Source: Legionella feeleii (GTDB lineage: Bacteria > Pseudomonadota > Gammaproteobacteria > Legionellales > Legionellaceae). Taken from it: DNA of 64,000 bases. Below are positions 8,644 to 16,939 of the stretch, in pieces. The stretch is from the NCBI RefSeq assembly GCF_001467625.1, contig NZ_LNYB01000085.1, forward strand, positions 231,776-295,775. The letters run 5' to 3'. The stretch's first letter is position 1, and every line of letters begins with the position of its first letter. Below the pieces are notes generated by a model, which saw only the letters and a list, made by a program, of their open reading frames with translations, did not search any database and had not been told where the DNA came from. The translations under genes and the position numbers were made by a program.

Positions 8644-9514
8644 TTTTCAAACAACGACGTATGGCAAATGGATTTTAGCAGGAGAACATGCTGTTTTGCG
8701 CGGTCATGGCGCACTTGTTTTTCCTATTCAGGAAAAGAAGCTGACTCTCAGTTACAACTCATCCAACTCTGAACTTAGCGCTGACTATGAAGGTAGCAGT
8801 GGCTCAGATATGCACTTGTTGTTTTGGTCTGTACTTGAACAAGGACAGCAGCTGTTAGGTAAGTCACTTAACAGCCTCTCCGGCCATTTTCATTTATATA
8901 GTGATATACCCATTGGTGTAGGGATGGGGGCTTCGGCTGCACTTTGTGTGGCTGTAGCGCGCTGGTTTGAAGCGCAACAGGTATTGAGCACGCAATCCAT
9001 TTATTCTTTTGCAAAAAATCTGGAAAATTTATTTCATGGTCAAAGTAGCGGCCTTGATATTGCGGGTGTTGCTACTGAGACTGGCGTTTATTTTCAGCAA
9101 GGGCTATTAAAGCCTATTAAACAGGCTTGGCACCCCCACTGGTTCTTATCCTCTTGCGGACAAATTGGCATCACTTCTCATTGTATCAATCAGGTGCGGG
9201 ATTTGTGGCAAGCAGATGCCGCTTACGCTGCACAAATTGACAACAAGATGAATGCCAGCGTTATAAAAGCACAACTAGTCCTGGAGCAAGGCGGACCCAA
9301 CGCCCTGGCAGACCTGGCGCAAGCTATACAACAAAGTGCCGATTGCTTCCGGCAATGGGGGCTTGTCAGTGAAACCTTACAACAACATATGCAGATGTTA
9401 CTTGACTTAGGCGCCCTGGCTGTTAAACCGACTGGTTCGGGAGGCGGGGGTTATGTAGTGAGCTTATGGGATAAATTACCCCCCATTATGCCGACAGAAT
9501 TAATTGCTGTTTAA
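8633..9514 (+). CDS. mvk: Mevalonate kinase-like GHMP kinase
   Basis: About 293 residues. Early GKWILAGEHAVLRGHGALVFPI is the mevalonate-kinase signature, followed by the ATP loop PIGVGMGASAALCVAVA and a C-terminal KPTGSGGGGYVVSL glycine motif. The family phosphorylates mevalonate; phosphomevalonate kinase is a possible alternative, since it has the same fold. The start at 8633 overlaps the end of mvaD by 11 bases. A TTG at 8621 would add four residues (M-A-I-T) and is less likely. It is the second mevalonate-pathway gene of this operon. Confidence 0.85.
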   Translation: MSYDFQTTTYGKWILAGEHAVLRGHGALVFPIQEKKLTLSYNSSNSELSADYEGSSGSDMHLLFWSVLEQGQQLLGKSLNSLSGHFHLYSDIPIGVGMGASAALCVAVARWFEAQQVLSTQSIYSFAKNLENLFHGQSSGLDIAGVATETGVYFQQGLLKPIKQAWHPHWFLSSCGQIGITSHCINQVRDLWQADAAYAAQIDNKMNASVIKAQLVLEQGGPNALADLAQAIQQSADCFRQWGLVSETLQQHMQMLLDLGALAVKPTGSGGGGYVVSLWDKLPPIMPTELIAV

Positions 9515-9530
9515 CCCTAGAACTCTATTT

Positions 9531-9557
9531 TCTCATCCTTCAAAGAGAGGGATGAGA
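9531..9557. terminator. Hairpin between convergent mvk and ftsB
   Basis: TCTCATCC at 9531-9538 pairs with GGATGAGA at 9550-9557. It sits in the short gap between two convergent genes and is preceded by CTATTTT, so it may terminate in either direction. Confidence 0.45.
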
Positions 9558-9583
9558 TCTAACGCATCTTGTAGAACGAGCCC

Positions 9584-9853
9584 TTAATCAACAAACTGAT
9601 AATAAACTTCGTTATTCTTAACCATACCTAATTCAGAACGTGCCTGTTCCTCAAGAGCCTGATCACCGCTTTTTAACTCAAGAATATCTGCTTCAATCGC
9701 ACGATTACGCGCGGCAAGCTTCTCATTTTCCTGCTCTTGGATAGCTAATTTTTTTTCTAAATTAATCCATTGCGATACGCTACCATCACCCAACCATAAT
9801 TTATATTGCAGGCCGATTAACGCCAATATCAAAATAATAATGATAGATCGCAT
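9584..9853 (-). CDS. ftsB: Cell division protein FtsB
   Basis: 89 residues. One N-terminal transmembrane helix (~3-20) is followed by a periplasmic coiled coil rich in Glu, Lys and Leu, with a C-terminal block EEQARSELGMVKNNEVYYQF that matches FtsB. FtsB bridges FtsL and FtsQ in the divisome. It lies downstream of enolase on the same strand, an arrangement known from many gammaproteobacteria. A TATAAT-like box (9886-9891, minus strand) lies just upstream and may give it a promoter of its own. Confidence 0.93.
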   Translation of the reverse strand: MRSIIIILILALIGLQYKLWLGDGSVSQWINLEKKLAIQEQENEKLAARNRAIEADILELKSGDQALEEQARSELGMVKNNEVYYQFVD

Positions 9854-9897
9854 AGATTAACCAGAGAGAATTGTTTCTTTCCATTATTATATACCGG

Positions 9898-9927
9898 GCA
9901 CGATTCGTTTTGCGAACTCTATCGTGC
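9898..9927. terminator. Hairpin upstream of ftsB
   Basis: GCACGAT (9898-9904) pairs with ATCGTGC (9921-9927) around a 16-base loop between eno and ftsB. There is no U-tract. It may limit readthrough from eno, or it may be incidental. Confidence 0.25.
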
Positions 9928-9979
9928 ATACCCCATTAGAACTTATTCGGAAACTCCTGAATAACAAGGAGCTGCCGAA

Positions 9980-10013
9980 GGTAACCCAAGAGTATCAGAC
10001 TCGTCGGGTTACC
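9980..10013. repeat. Two-level hairpin between eno and ftsB
   Basis: GGTAACCC (9980-9987) pairs with GGGTTACC (10006-10013). Inside, GAGT pairs with ACTC around a 5-base loop. It begins 16 bases after the eno stop. There is no following U-tract, so its role (terminator or mRNA stabiliser) is open. Confidence 0.5.
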
Positions 10014-10029
10014 AAAACGAATTGACGCT

Positions 10030-11301
10030 TCAAGCTCGAACTAAAACTGCTTTTCCAGCATAAGGAAGAGCAGCCAACTCATTAATCCTTAATAATTGAT
10101 TGTATTTGGCTATTCGATCTGTGCGACATAAAGAACCAGTCTTAATTTGACCACAACCGGTCGCAACAGCCAAATCAGCAATAAAAACATCTTCTGTCTC
10201 GCCTGAACGATGTGACATTACACAGCGGTAACCATTTGTCTGTGCCAAACGAATAGCCTGTCTGGTTTCGGTTAAAGTTCCAATTTGATTGGGTTTAATC
10301 AATATGGCATTTGCCATTTTTTGGCTTATACCTTCTTGTAAAATACGGGTATTCGTTACGAATAAATCATCACCGACTAATTGTATCCGCTCTTTTAGAT
10401 CAGCAGTCAATTGCTGCCAACCCTGCCAATCATTTTCATCTAAACCATCTTCGATACTGACAATTGGGTAATTGGTTGCCAATTCACGATAATAAGCGAT
10501 CATTTGCTCGCTACTAAGTATTTTGTTTTCAGAGGCCAGATGATATTGACCATCATGAAATAATTCAGAGGCTGCAACATCAAGAGCAAAAACAATGTCT
10601 CGCTTTAATTGATAACCTGTCTGTTCGACTGCCTGGGCTAATATATCAAGAGCCTGACGATTTGATTTAAGATCCGGTGCAAAACCACCTTCGTCACCAA
10701 CCGCTGTATTTAATCCCTGCTTTTTCAGCACAGACTTCAAGACGTGAAAAATTTCTGTCCCCATCTTCAGCGCTGTCGCAAAATCTGGTGCCCCTACAGG
10801 CATCAGCATGAATTCTTGAATATTAACATTATTATCCGCATGTGCCCCACCATTTAAGACATTCATCATAGGCACAGGCATGGTCATCGCTTCGCCTTGA
10901 TTGAGCGAAATAAATAAAGGTTGTTTACTCGCATTAGCATAAGCTCTGGCACAGGCTAAAGAAACAGCCAAAATTGCATTGGCACCCAGCCGGGACTTAT
11001 TATCCGTTCCATCTAATTCACAAAGACGTTTATCAATTAATTCCTGTTCTTTGACCGAAGCGCCCTTTAAAGCCTGGTTAATCTCATGATTGATGTATCC
11101 CACTGCCCGAGAAACTCCTTTACCAGCATACCGAGTGCTGTCTTCATCACGAAGCTCACAGGCCTCACGACTACCCGTTGAGGCTCCAGAAGGAACACTG
11201 GCTCGTCCACATACACCACTTGTCAAAAACACATCGGCTTCAACAGTAGGATTTCCACGTGAATCAAGAATTTCACGCCCTTTAATACTGGCTATTTGCA
11301 T
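10030..11301 (-). CDS. eno: Enolase
   Basis: 423 residues, usual length for enolase. It begins [16 protein letters not shown] and shows [13 protein letters not shown], the signature [14 protein letters not shown] with the catalytic Lys, and the C-terminal block [17 protein letters not shown]. It interconverts 2-phosphoglycerate and phosphoenolpyruvate and is a structural part of the RNA degradosome in related bacteria. GAGGA precedes the ATG by a few bases. A stable hairpin lies in its leader (11318-11342). Confidence 0.98.
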   Translation of the reverse strand: MQIASIKGREILDSRGNPTVEADVFLTSGVCGRASVPSGASTGSREACELRDEDSTRYAGKGVSRAVGYINHEINQALKGASVKEQELIDKRLCELDGTDNKSRLGANAILAVSLACARAYANASKQPLFISLNQGEAMTMPVPMMNVLNGGAHADNNVNIQEFMLMPVGAPDFATALKMGTEIFHVLKSVLKKQGLNTAVGDEGGFAPDLKSNRQALDILAQAVEQTGYQLKRDIVFALDVAASELFHDGQYHLASENKILSSEQMIAYYRELATNYPIVSIEDGLDENDWQGWQQLTADLKERIQLVGDDLFVTNTRILQEGISQKMANAILIKPNQIGTLTETRQAIRLAQTNGYRCVMSHRSGETEDVFIADLAVATGCGQIKTGSLCRTDRIAKYNQLLRINELAALPYAGKAVLVRA

Positions 11302-11317
11302 TTTTTATCCTCAAGGC

Positions 11318-11342
11318 ACTCTACCAACCTTGTTGGCAGAGT
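11318..11342 (-). promoter_or_regulatory. Leader hairpin before eno
   Basis: ACTCTACCAAC (11318-11328) pairs with GTTGGCAGAGT (11332-11342), eleven pairs with one mismatch and a 3-base loop, ending about 17 bases before the eno start codon. It lies between the exported-protein gene and eno on the same strand. No U-tract follows, so an mRNA leader element is as likely as a terminator. Confidence 0.35.
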
Positions 11343-11423
11343 AATATTTAGAAAGGAGCTATTGTTTTGCTATAGAGAAGTGTTGTCAAGGTAATAGCCC
11401 ATGAAGAGGCAAAAACCATCTCT

Positions 11424-12188
11424 TTATTCTTTATTAATACCGGAAGACTCTTTTTGTACAATCCGAACCTTAATGTATAAAGTAGAGTTTTGTGTATATT
11501 GGTTTCCAGCACGAATCACTATTGTATTGGAATCCGCAGGTGCATCCCCCTCTGCGCTAGCCAAAGGGACCCACTGATTTAGAGGCACCATGACCGTTGT
11601 ATTAACCTGCTGTTCATCAAATTGCTGATTGACTACTTGATTATCTTGTTCGCGAACTCGGCGGACGGTTAATTTTACCCTCTGCCCCTGCAGCACAGGT
11701 TCTACTAGCAAACCATTTTGTACTAAACGGCGATCATAAGAAACACCCGTTCCCCAGAAACCGATACCAACAGAACTCAGTACAGGTTGATCTTCCCCTG
11801 TACTTACAAAAGCTGACTCGCCATTCATAACAGTGACCGATTGGCGACGGCGTTGCTGGCTCTGAGAAGACGTACTGATAACCATATCATTATCGTTCTG
11901 CTGGTTAAGCCAATCTGGATCACCTTGAAAAACTGTGATTTCAAACGTTACGGGTGGTTGATCGAGTTTGTGTAATACCGTACGTAATTGAGTTAAGGTT
12001 TGCGGTGTGACTTTTACAACCAAGGTCTGACCAGAACCGGTGATTTGCTCACCCTCTTGGAGAAGGGGTTGAACTAAGCGGATGACGTTATCGGCATTTT
12101 GGTAATTTAATTCAATGACTTTCGTGATCATTTGATCAGCCCAAACATTCATTGCTAAAAACAACAAACCAATAAACCATTTTTTCAT
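11424..12188 (-). CDS. Exported protein with secretin N-domain-like fold
   Basis: 254 residues. A signal peptide (MKKWFIGLLFLAMNVWA) is followed by MITKVIELNYQNADNVIRLVQPLL, typical of the N1-type ring-building domain of secretins and of TonB-short-N domains, then an Ala/Thr/Val-rich beta region. The secretin pore domain is absent, so this is a periplasmic protein made of secretin-like domains. AGGAGTG lies 4 bases before ATG 12188. The frame is open to 12308, but that part runs into a palindromic repeat and lacks a signal peptide, so it is not used. It lies upstream of eno on the same strand; its function is unknown. Confidence 0.7.
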   Translation of the reverse strand: MKKWFIGLLFLAMNVWADQMITKVIELNYQNADNVIRLVQPLLQEGEQITGSGQTLVVKVTPQTLTQLRTVLHKLDQPPVTFEITVFQGDPDWLNQQNDNDMVISTSSQSQQRRRQSVTVMNGESAFVSTGEDQPVLSSVGIGFWGTGVSYDRRLVQNGLLVEPVLQGQRVKLTVRRVREQDNQVVNQQFDEQQVNTTVMVPLNQWVPLASAEGDAPADSNTIVIRAGNQYTQNSTLYIKVRIVQKESSGINKE

Positions 12189-12227
12189 GGCAACACTCCT
12201 TGTTAGCCGATCTTCATCATGAATACC

Positions 12228-12355
12228 AGACTTCTTTGAAAACTCGCTAGAGAGCGTTGTGCAAAGGAGACACGGAGCCCAGAACCGGCCTGCACGCATA
12301 ACCAGCACCGTATCGACGAAGCAATTCCCCTCTGTAGTAGAGTTCCGAAGAAGTC
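12228..12355. repeat. Long palindrome-ended repeat, family B copy 1
   Basis: The ends AGACTTCTTTGAAAACTC and GAGTTCCGAAGAAGTCT are near-inverted repeats about 128 bases apart. The interior matches the copy at 56627-56771 (shared ACCGTATNGACGAAGCAATTC). It lies 39 bases upstream of the secretin-like gene start. Confidence 0.75.
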
Positions 12356-12426
12356 TACTTTCAAGTGTAGCAGACTAACAATTGCAGGCTAAATTTTTAA
12401 AAAAATAATTTGAACAACAACTTATC

Positions 12427-12571
12427 AGACGTCTTTCGAAACACGCTGCAGTGAGAGCGGAGCGAGGGGAAATGCCGCGCAGAAATGCAGCGTACAGGCC
12501 AATACATGTGGATTCGAGCACTGCATCGGCAAAGCTATGCTCCAATGTAGTTAGAGTTTCGGGAGATGTCT
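12427..12571. repeat. Long palindrome-ended repeat, family B copy 2
   Basis: A more diverged copy in the same orientation as copy 1. It starts AGACGTCTTTCGAAAC and ends GTTTCGGGAGATGTCT, about 145 bases. The interior has the family landmarks GCGCAGAA and ATTCGAGCA. With copy 1 it fills most of the 12189-12692 gap; the remainder is AT-rich with nothing clear. Confidence 0.65.
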
Positions 12572-12692
12572 ATTTCAGGTTATTTTGCTGATTTTACTTC
12601 CTGACAGCAGGATAGCTTATGTAAAACAATTGTTTTGTTCCTGTAAAAGTTTAGTTATAATCGCCCTAATCTTTTTCAAAGATTCATACTTT

Positions 12693-13364
12693 ATGGGTAG
12701 CATATTTAACATGTTCGGGCCCTCACCTATCAGGCCTATTGAACAACACATGCGTAAAACACATCAATGTGCAAAACAGCTCTATCCTTTTTTTGAGGCC
12801 GTTTTGCTACAAGATTGGGAAACAGCTAACGCCATTAAAGAAAAGATATCCAGCATTGAAAAAGAAGCGGATAGAATTAAGCGGGATTTGCGCTTGCATC
12901 TGCCAACTGGCTTGTTTCTACCAGTATCGCGTACTGATTTACTTGAATTGCTTAGTGCCCAGGATCGAATAGCCAATAAAGCAGAAGATATTGCCGGACT
13001 CATTATCAGCCGCACAATGGTTATCCCTGAAGCATTAACTGCTGTCTTTATGCCCTTTTTGAATCGTTGCCTGGATGCGTCCAAACAAGCTTGTAAAGCG
13101 ATTAATGAACTCGATGAACTACTCGAAAGCGGCTTTCGTGGCAGCGAAGTAAAAATCGTTGAAGAAATGATTGTCACTCTAGATGAAATTGAACATGATA
13201 GTGACGACATGCTTGCTGATATCAGACATCGTATTTTTGAGCTGGAAAAGGATTTACCTGCCATTGAAGTAGTTTTTCTCTACAAACTGGTCCAATGGAT
13301 TGGTGACTTGGCTGATCATGCCCAAACGGTGGGTGGTCGGCTACAAATTCTTATTGCTCGGTAG
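12693..13364 (+). CDS. DUF47 (TIGR00153, PhoU-like) phosphate-transport accessory protein
   Basis: 223 residues, all-helical. The start at 12693 gives MGSIFNMFGPSPIRPIEQHM, the typical beginning of this family; an upstream extension to 12585 is unlikely. Conserved acidic and His residues (SIEKEADRIKRDLRLHLP, AQDRIANKAEDIAG) mark a PhoU-like metal-binding helical bundle. These proteins are encoded directly before Pit phosphate transporters and are thought to modulate them. Here the pit gene follows 8 bases later. Confidence 0.9.
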   Translation: MGSIFNMFGPSPIRPIEQHMRKTHQCAKQLYPFFEAVLLQDWETANAIKEKISSIEKEADRIKRDLRLHLPTGLFLPVSRTDLLELLSAQDRIANKAEDIAGLIISRTMVIPEALTAVFMPFLNRCLDASKQACKAINELDELLESGFRGSEVKIVEEMIVTLDEIEHDSDDMLADIRHRIFELEKDLPAIEVVFLYKLVQWIGDLADHAQTVGGRLQILIAR

Positions 13365-13372
13365 TAATTCCT

Positions 13373-14629
13373 ATGGATTATCCTTTTATTCTGCTTCTCG
13401 TTGCCATCGCTTTCTGTTTTTTCATGACTTGGGGAGTTGGCGCAAACGATCTGGCCAATGTAATGAGCACAACGATGGGCTCCAAAGCCGTCACTGTACG
13501 GCAGGCAATGATTATTGCCATTGTCTTTGAGTTTGCCGGCGCCTTCCTTGGTGGCAGCGGCGTAACAGAAACCATGCGGGACGGCATTATTACTAGCAGC
13601 CAGCTATCAAACCAACCCTTAATTCTGATTGAGGGGATGTTAGGTGTTTTATTAGCCTGTACTGTGTGGATGAATCTTGCAAGTTATCTCGGTGTTCCTG
13701 TCTCCATTACAAATGCCCTTGTAGGTTCAATGGTGGGCTTCGGTTCTGTCGTCTTAGGTCCAGACTCGATTCAGTGGCGCCAGGTTTATCATATTGCCAT
13801 TGGCTGGGTCACTTCCCCTCTGATTGCCGGATTTACTGCCTACGTGCTTTTTATTAGTATCCAACAAGCCATCTTTGTAAAAAGCGACCCCCTCGAAAAA
13901 GCAAAATGGTATGTGCCTATTTATCTTTTCATAGTTGGATCGGTTCTGTCTTTTATTACTGTTTTTAAGGGCTTAAATCATTTCGATATCCACCTTAATT
14001 TAAAGCAAGATTTAGCGGTTACCCTTGCAACCAGTATTACCATCACCATCATTGGTATGCTCTTTATAAAACGAATCCCTGAAATGCCCCGAATTAGGCG
14101 GCGTGAACGTTTTCTTCAAGTGGAGAAATATTTTGCTGTACTTATGGCCTTGACTGCTTGTGCAATGGTTTTCGCGCATGGTTCAAATGATGTTGCCTTG
14201 GCTGTAGGTCCATTGAGTATTATTTATACTCTGGTTATGCACGCTGATCAGCCTGTGAGTGCAGCTAATTATCCCGCCTGGATTATCTTACTTGGTTGTG
14301 CAGGGGTAGTGATTGGCTTTCTAATGTATGGTAGAAAAGTAATTGAAACGGTAGGTAGTGCAATCACTGCTTTAACACCAAGCCGTGCTTTCGCGGCTAC
14401 TCTGGCTGCGGCAACCACCGTAGTCGTTGCAACCAGTACTGGTATCCCCGTTTCAGCTACACAAACCTTGGTTGGAGCAGTACTTGGAGTTGGATTAGCA
14501 CGCGGTATCGGCGCGTTAAACCTCATCGTAATTCGCAATATTTTTATGTCGTGGGTATTAACATTACCGGCAGCCTCGTTGCTGACAATTATGGCTTATA
14601 AGGCCTTACATGCTTTTATAGGAATGTGA
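13373..14629 (+). CDS. pitA: Low-affinity inorganic phosphate transporter, Pit family
   Basis: 418 residues with about ten transmembrane helices. The duplicated Pit signatures are GANDLANVMSTTMGSKAVT near the N-terminus and HGSNDVALAVGPLS in the second half. Pit proteins import metal-phosphate by proton symport in the inner membrane. It is in an operon with the DUF47 gene. Its 3' end overlaps the convergent F-box gene by 24 bases. Confidence 0.93.
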   Translation: MDYPFILLLVAIAFCFFMTWGVGANDLANVMSTTMGSKAVTVRQAMIIAIVFEFAGAFLGGSGVTETMRDGIITSSQLSNQPLILIEGMLGVLLACTVWMNLASYLGVPVSITNALVGSMVGFGSVVLGPDSIQWRQVYHIAIGWVTSPLIAGFTAYVLFISIQQAIFVKSDPLEKAKWYVPIYLFIVGSVLSFITVFKGLNHFDIHLNLKQDLAVTLATSITITIIGMLFIKRIPEMPRIRRRERFLQVEKYFAVLMALTACAMVFAHGSNDVALAVGPLSIIYTLVMHADQPVSAANYPAWIILLGCAGVVIGFLMYGRKVIETVGSAITALTPSRAFAATLAAATTVVVATSTGIPVSATQTLVGAVLGVGLARGIGALNLIVIRNIFMSWVLTLPAASLLTIMAYKALHAFIGM

Positions 14630-15376
14630 ATCACCGTCAAGCTGATTGCTATGATCCTCCCGCAATTCTGCCAGTTTCATATCAGTCAGTAAGCATTTTA
14701 ATTCAATAGGCTTTAAAGACACTACTTCATCAACGGTAATTAAGCCTTCACGCAATGCGGCCAGTCCTTTAGGGGTAAGTAAAAATTCCAGGTGGGAAGG
14801 AGTTAACATAGTGAGCTGTTCACTGGAAATTAGTTGCTCCCGCAAAGCCTGTAAACCATGCTCCGAAAATAACCATTGCAGATGCGAAAAATCGAGCAAT
14901 ACGATATCTTCGAAAGCAATTAATTTCTCGATAAATAAGGCAATAAACCCTTCCTTTGTACAGATATACTTAAAAAAATCTTCTGGGACAATTTCCAAGT
15001 CTACCTTTACAATGATCCCTTCTAAATAAAGAGCCAAGCCATAATTGGAGAACAGGTATTTAGTCAATTTTTCATCCATTTCATCGGTAAGCTCTTTTAA
15101 TCCCTGACGCTCCTCTTGAGATAACGACCATATTTTATGGAGGCGTTCGGCAAGCTCCAGACCAATTCTCTCATTTAAAACAAACTCCCTTAGTTCTGGA
15201 CAAAGCTCTTCGATTCTTTCTTTAAAATCCTCAAAAGAAGAGGCACCGGCCTCTTTCCACGTCTTTGCCGATAGACATATCCGCTGCCAATCCTTACAGA
15301 CAGAAAATACTGTCAGGATATCTTTGCGTGGTAACCAATTGAATAGAGTTAAGGTAATTTCCTCAGGGAGTGGCAT
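14606..15376 (-). CDS. F-box protein with ~30-residue repeats, likely Dot/Icm effector
   Basis: 256 residues, no signal peptide. Residues ~2-42 fit an F-box: LPEEITLTLFNWLPRKDIL, then VFSVCKDWQRI and a later TW. In eukaryotes this domain recruits Skp1 of the SCF ubiquitin ligase. From residue 111 an imperfect unit of 30-31 residues recurs five times, each starting near xxGLxALxE (positions 111, 141, 172, 202, 232; the last is cut short). F-box domains in bacteria are almost confined to injected effectors, several of which are known in Legionella. Export through the Dot/Icm system is inferred. The 3' end overlaps pitA. Confidence 0.75.
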   Translation of the reverse strand: MPLPEEITLTLFNWLPRKDILTVFSVCKDWQRICLSAKTWKEAGASSFEDFKERIEELCPELREFVLNERIGLELAERLHKIWSLSQEERQGLKELTDEMDEKLTKYLFSNYGLALYLEGIIVKVDLEIVPEDFFKYICTKEGFIALFIEKLIAFEDIVLLDFSHLQWLFSEHGLQALREQLISSEQLTMLTPSHLEFLLTPKGLAALREGLITVDEVVSLKPIELKCLLTDMKLAELREDHSNQLDGDSHSYKSM

Positions 15377-15584
15377 TGAACTGCATTAATGATTGAGTTT
15401 GTTCAACCATACTTCTTTTTTAAAGAAAGATGCATGGGTAAATTTACCCATAGCAATTCTAGAAATCTCTCACTCCCCGCTCGAAAAAATATTCAAGGAG
15501 AGAGGGAGAGAAGAATACACTCGTCTAATTCTGGCAGGAGTAATGAAATTCATGGGAATGTTTGCGGGGACAAACCCACAGATT

Positions 15585-15770
15585 TTAGAATCCCCCCCAA
15601 ATTTCATCATCCTTCTCATCTCGTTTGGCATTATCACGCAAATAGGCAATACGCTGATGCTTTTTGATTTCTTTGAGCTGGGAGGTCGATTTTTTATGTT
15701 GAGCATCAAACTCAAAAAGGAATTTGTCGTAAGGGCTTACGTAAGCTTTATCAATATCATTCTGGCTCAT
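15585..15770 (-). CDS. Small CBU_0585-family protein
   Basis: 61 residues: MSQNDIDKAYVSPYDKFLFE, then a charged helix QLKEIKKHQRIAYLRD. I recognise this as the small conserved protein named after Coxiella CBU_0585; its function is not known. It has no signal peptide or membrane helix. It runs antisense to a longer open frame on the plus strand, which looks spurious. A run of C/G near its end (about 15591-15599) could mask a frameshift, so the C-terminal residues are less certain. Confidence 0.7.
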   Translation of the reverse strand: MSQNDIDKAYVSPYDKFLFEFDAQHKKSTSQLKEIKKHQRIAYLRDNAKRDEKDDEIWGGF

Positions 15771-15911
15771 GACTAGTCCTGGATAGCATATAATAAATAA
15801 CAGATGGCTAATTTTATCGGTTTTTACACTAAGTTGCCATTAATCATTAGATTTCATTCGAAATTCGCTGAATTTCAATAAAGTCTATTATAGCAATGGA
15901 AAGGAACAACC

Positions 15912-16904
15912 ATGAGCATACAAAAAGCCGAGCTGCACTCACATTTGGAAGGAACTATTACCCCAACTCTTGCCAAAAAACTCGCCAAGCGCAATAAGCT
16001 GCCGCTTCCCCAAACGCTACTTGCGAGCGATGGAAAAGGCTACGCTTACCATGATTTTCTCGATTTTTTAAAAGCTTACGATGCTATTGCTGCACTGATT
16101 AAAACACCAAGAGACTATTATGATATTACTTTTGATTATCTGAAAACCAACGCTCTAGAAAATACTGTTTATATAGAAATGATGTATTCTCCTGATCATG
16201 CTGAGCAAGCCAGTGGCATTCCCTCATCCGAACATTTGCAGGCGATACAACAGGCCATTGATGATGCCGAAAATCAATTTAATATTATAGGCAGGATCAT
16301 CATAACAGCAGTAAGGCATTTTGGAGCGGACGCTGCGATCCGCGTAGCAAAACAAGCTATTAAAGAGCAAGTTCCTTGTATTGTGGGGCTGGGTCTTGGT
16401 GGTGATGAAATTCATTTCCCCCCTAAACTATTCAAGAAAGCCTACCAAATCGCTGCCGAAGCAGGGCTTCATTGTACGGTACATGCAGGTGAATTTGCTC
16501 CAGCAAGTGGCATGCTTGAAGCAATGGAGTATTTACCAATCGAACGCATCGGTCATGGTATCCAGGCAATTCATTCCGCAGAAACCATTGCCCAATTGAA
16601 AGATCGTAATATCGCACTGGAAATTTGTCCTTCCAGCAACGTCGCTCTTGGCCTTTTTAAAGATTTGGTGAGTCATCCCTTGCCCCATCTAATAGATGCC
16701 GGTATTAAAATCAGCCTCGGTTCAGATGATCCGCCTTTTTTTCGCACTAATTTAGCTAAGGAGTATGAGCGAGTACAAGAAACCTATCATTACTCTGACA
16801 AGCAAATGAAAATGTTTACACTCAATGCCATTGATTCAGCTTTTGCAGATGAGGTAACAAAATTGAAATTAAGAAAATTATTGACCAGCGATGAACAACC
16901 TTAG
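15912..16904 (+). CDS. add: Adenosine deaminase
   Basis: 330 residues. The metal-binding HSH is at residues 9-11 (ELHSHLEGT). TVHAGE holds the catalytic His-Glu. SSNVALG and SLGSDDPPFF carry the substrate Asp residues. It deaminates adenosine (or adenine, in the related subfamily) to the hypoxanthine form in purine salvage. A GGAAAGGAAC site precedes the ATG. It converges on rpoH, 35 bases away. Confidence 0.92.
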   Translation: MSIQKAELHSHLEGTITPTLAKKLAKRNKLPLPQTLLASDGKGYAYHDFLDFLKAYDAIAALIKTPRDYYDITFDYLKTNALENTVYIEMMYSPDHAEQASGIPSSEHLQAIQQAIDDAENQFNIIGRIIITAVRHFGADAAIRVAKQAIKEQVPCIVGLGLGGDEIHFPPKLFKKAYQIAAEAGLHCTVHAGEFAPASGMLEAMEYLPIERIGHGIQAIHSAETIAQLKDRNIALEICPSSNVALGLFKDLVSHPLPHLIDAGIKISLGSDDPPFFRTNLAKEYERVQETYHYSDKQMKMFTLNAIDSAFADEVTKLKLRKLLTSDEQP

Positions 16905-16939
16905 TCATTTATTTCAATTGCACAAGAACGCTTGGTATC

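Noticed and set aside
12189-12308. Extension of the secretin-like gene upstream to 12308
   Set aside because: It would remove the signal peptide from the N-terminus and run through repeat copy 1; AGGAGTG supports 12188.
15393-15776. 127-residue open frame on the plus strand
   Set aside because: It overlaps the CBU_0585-like gene on the other strand, has no ribosome binding site and no family resemblance.
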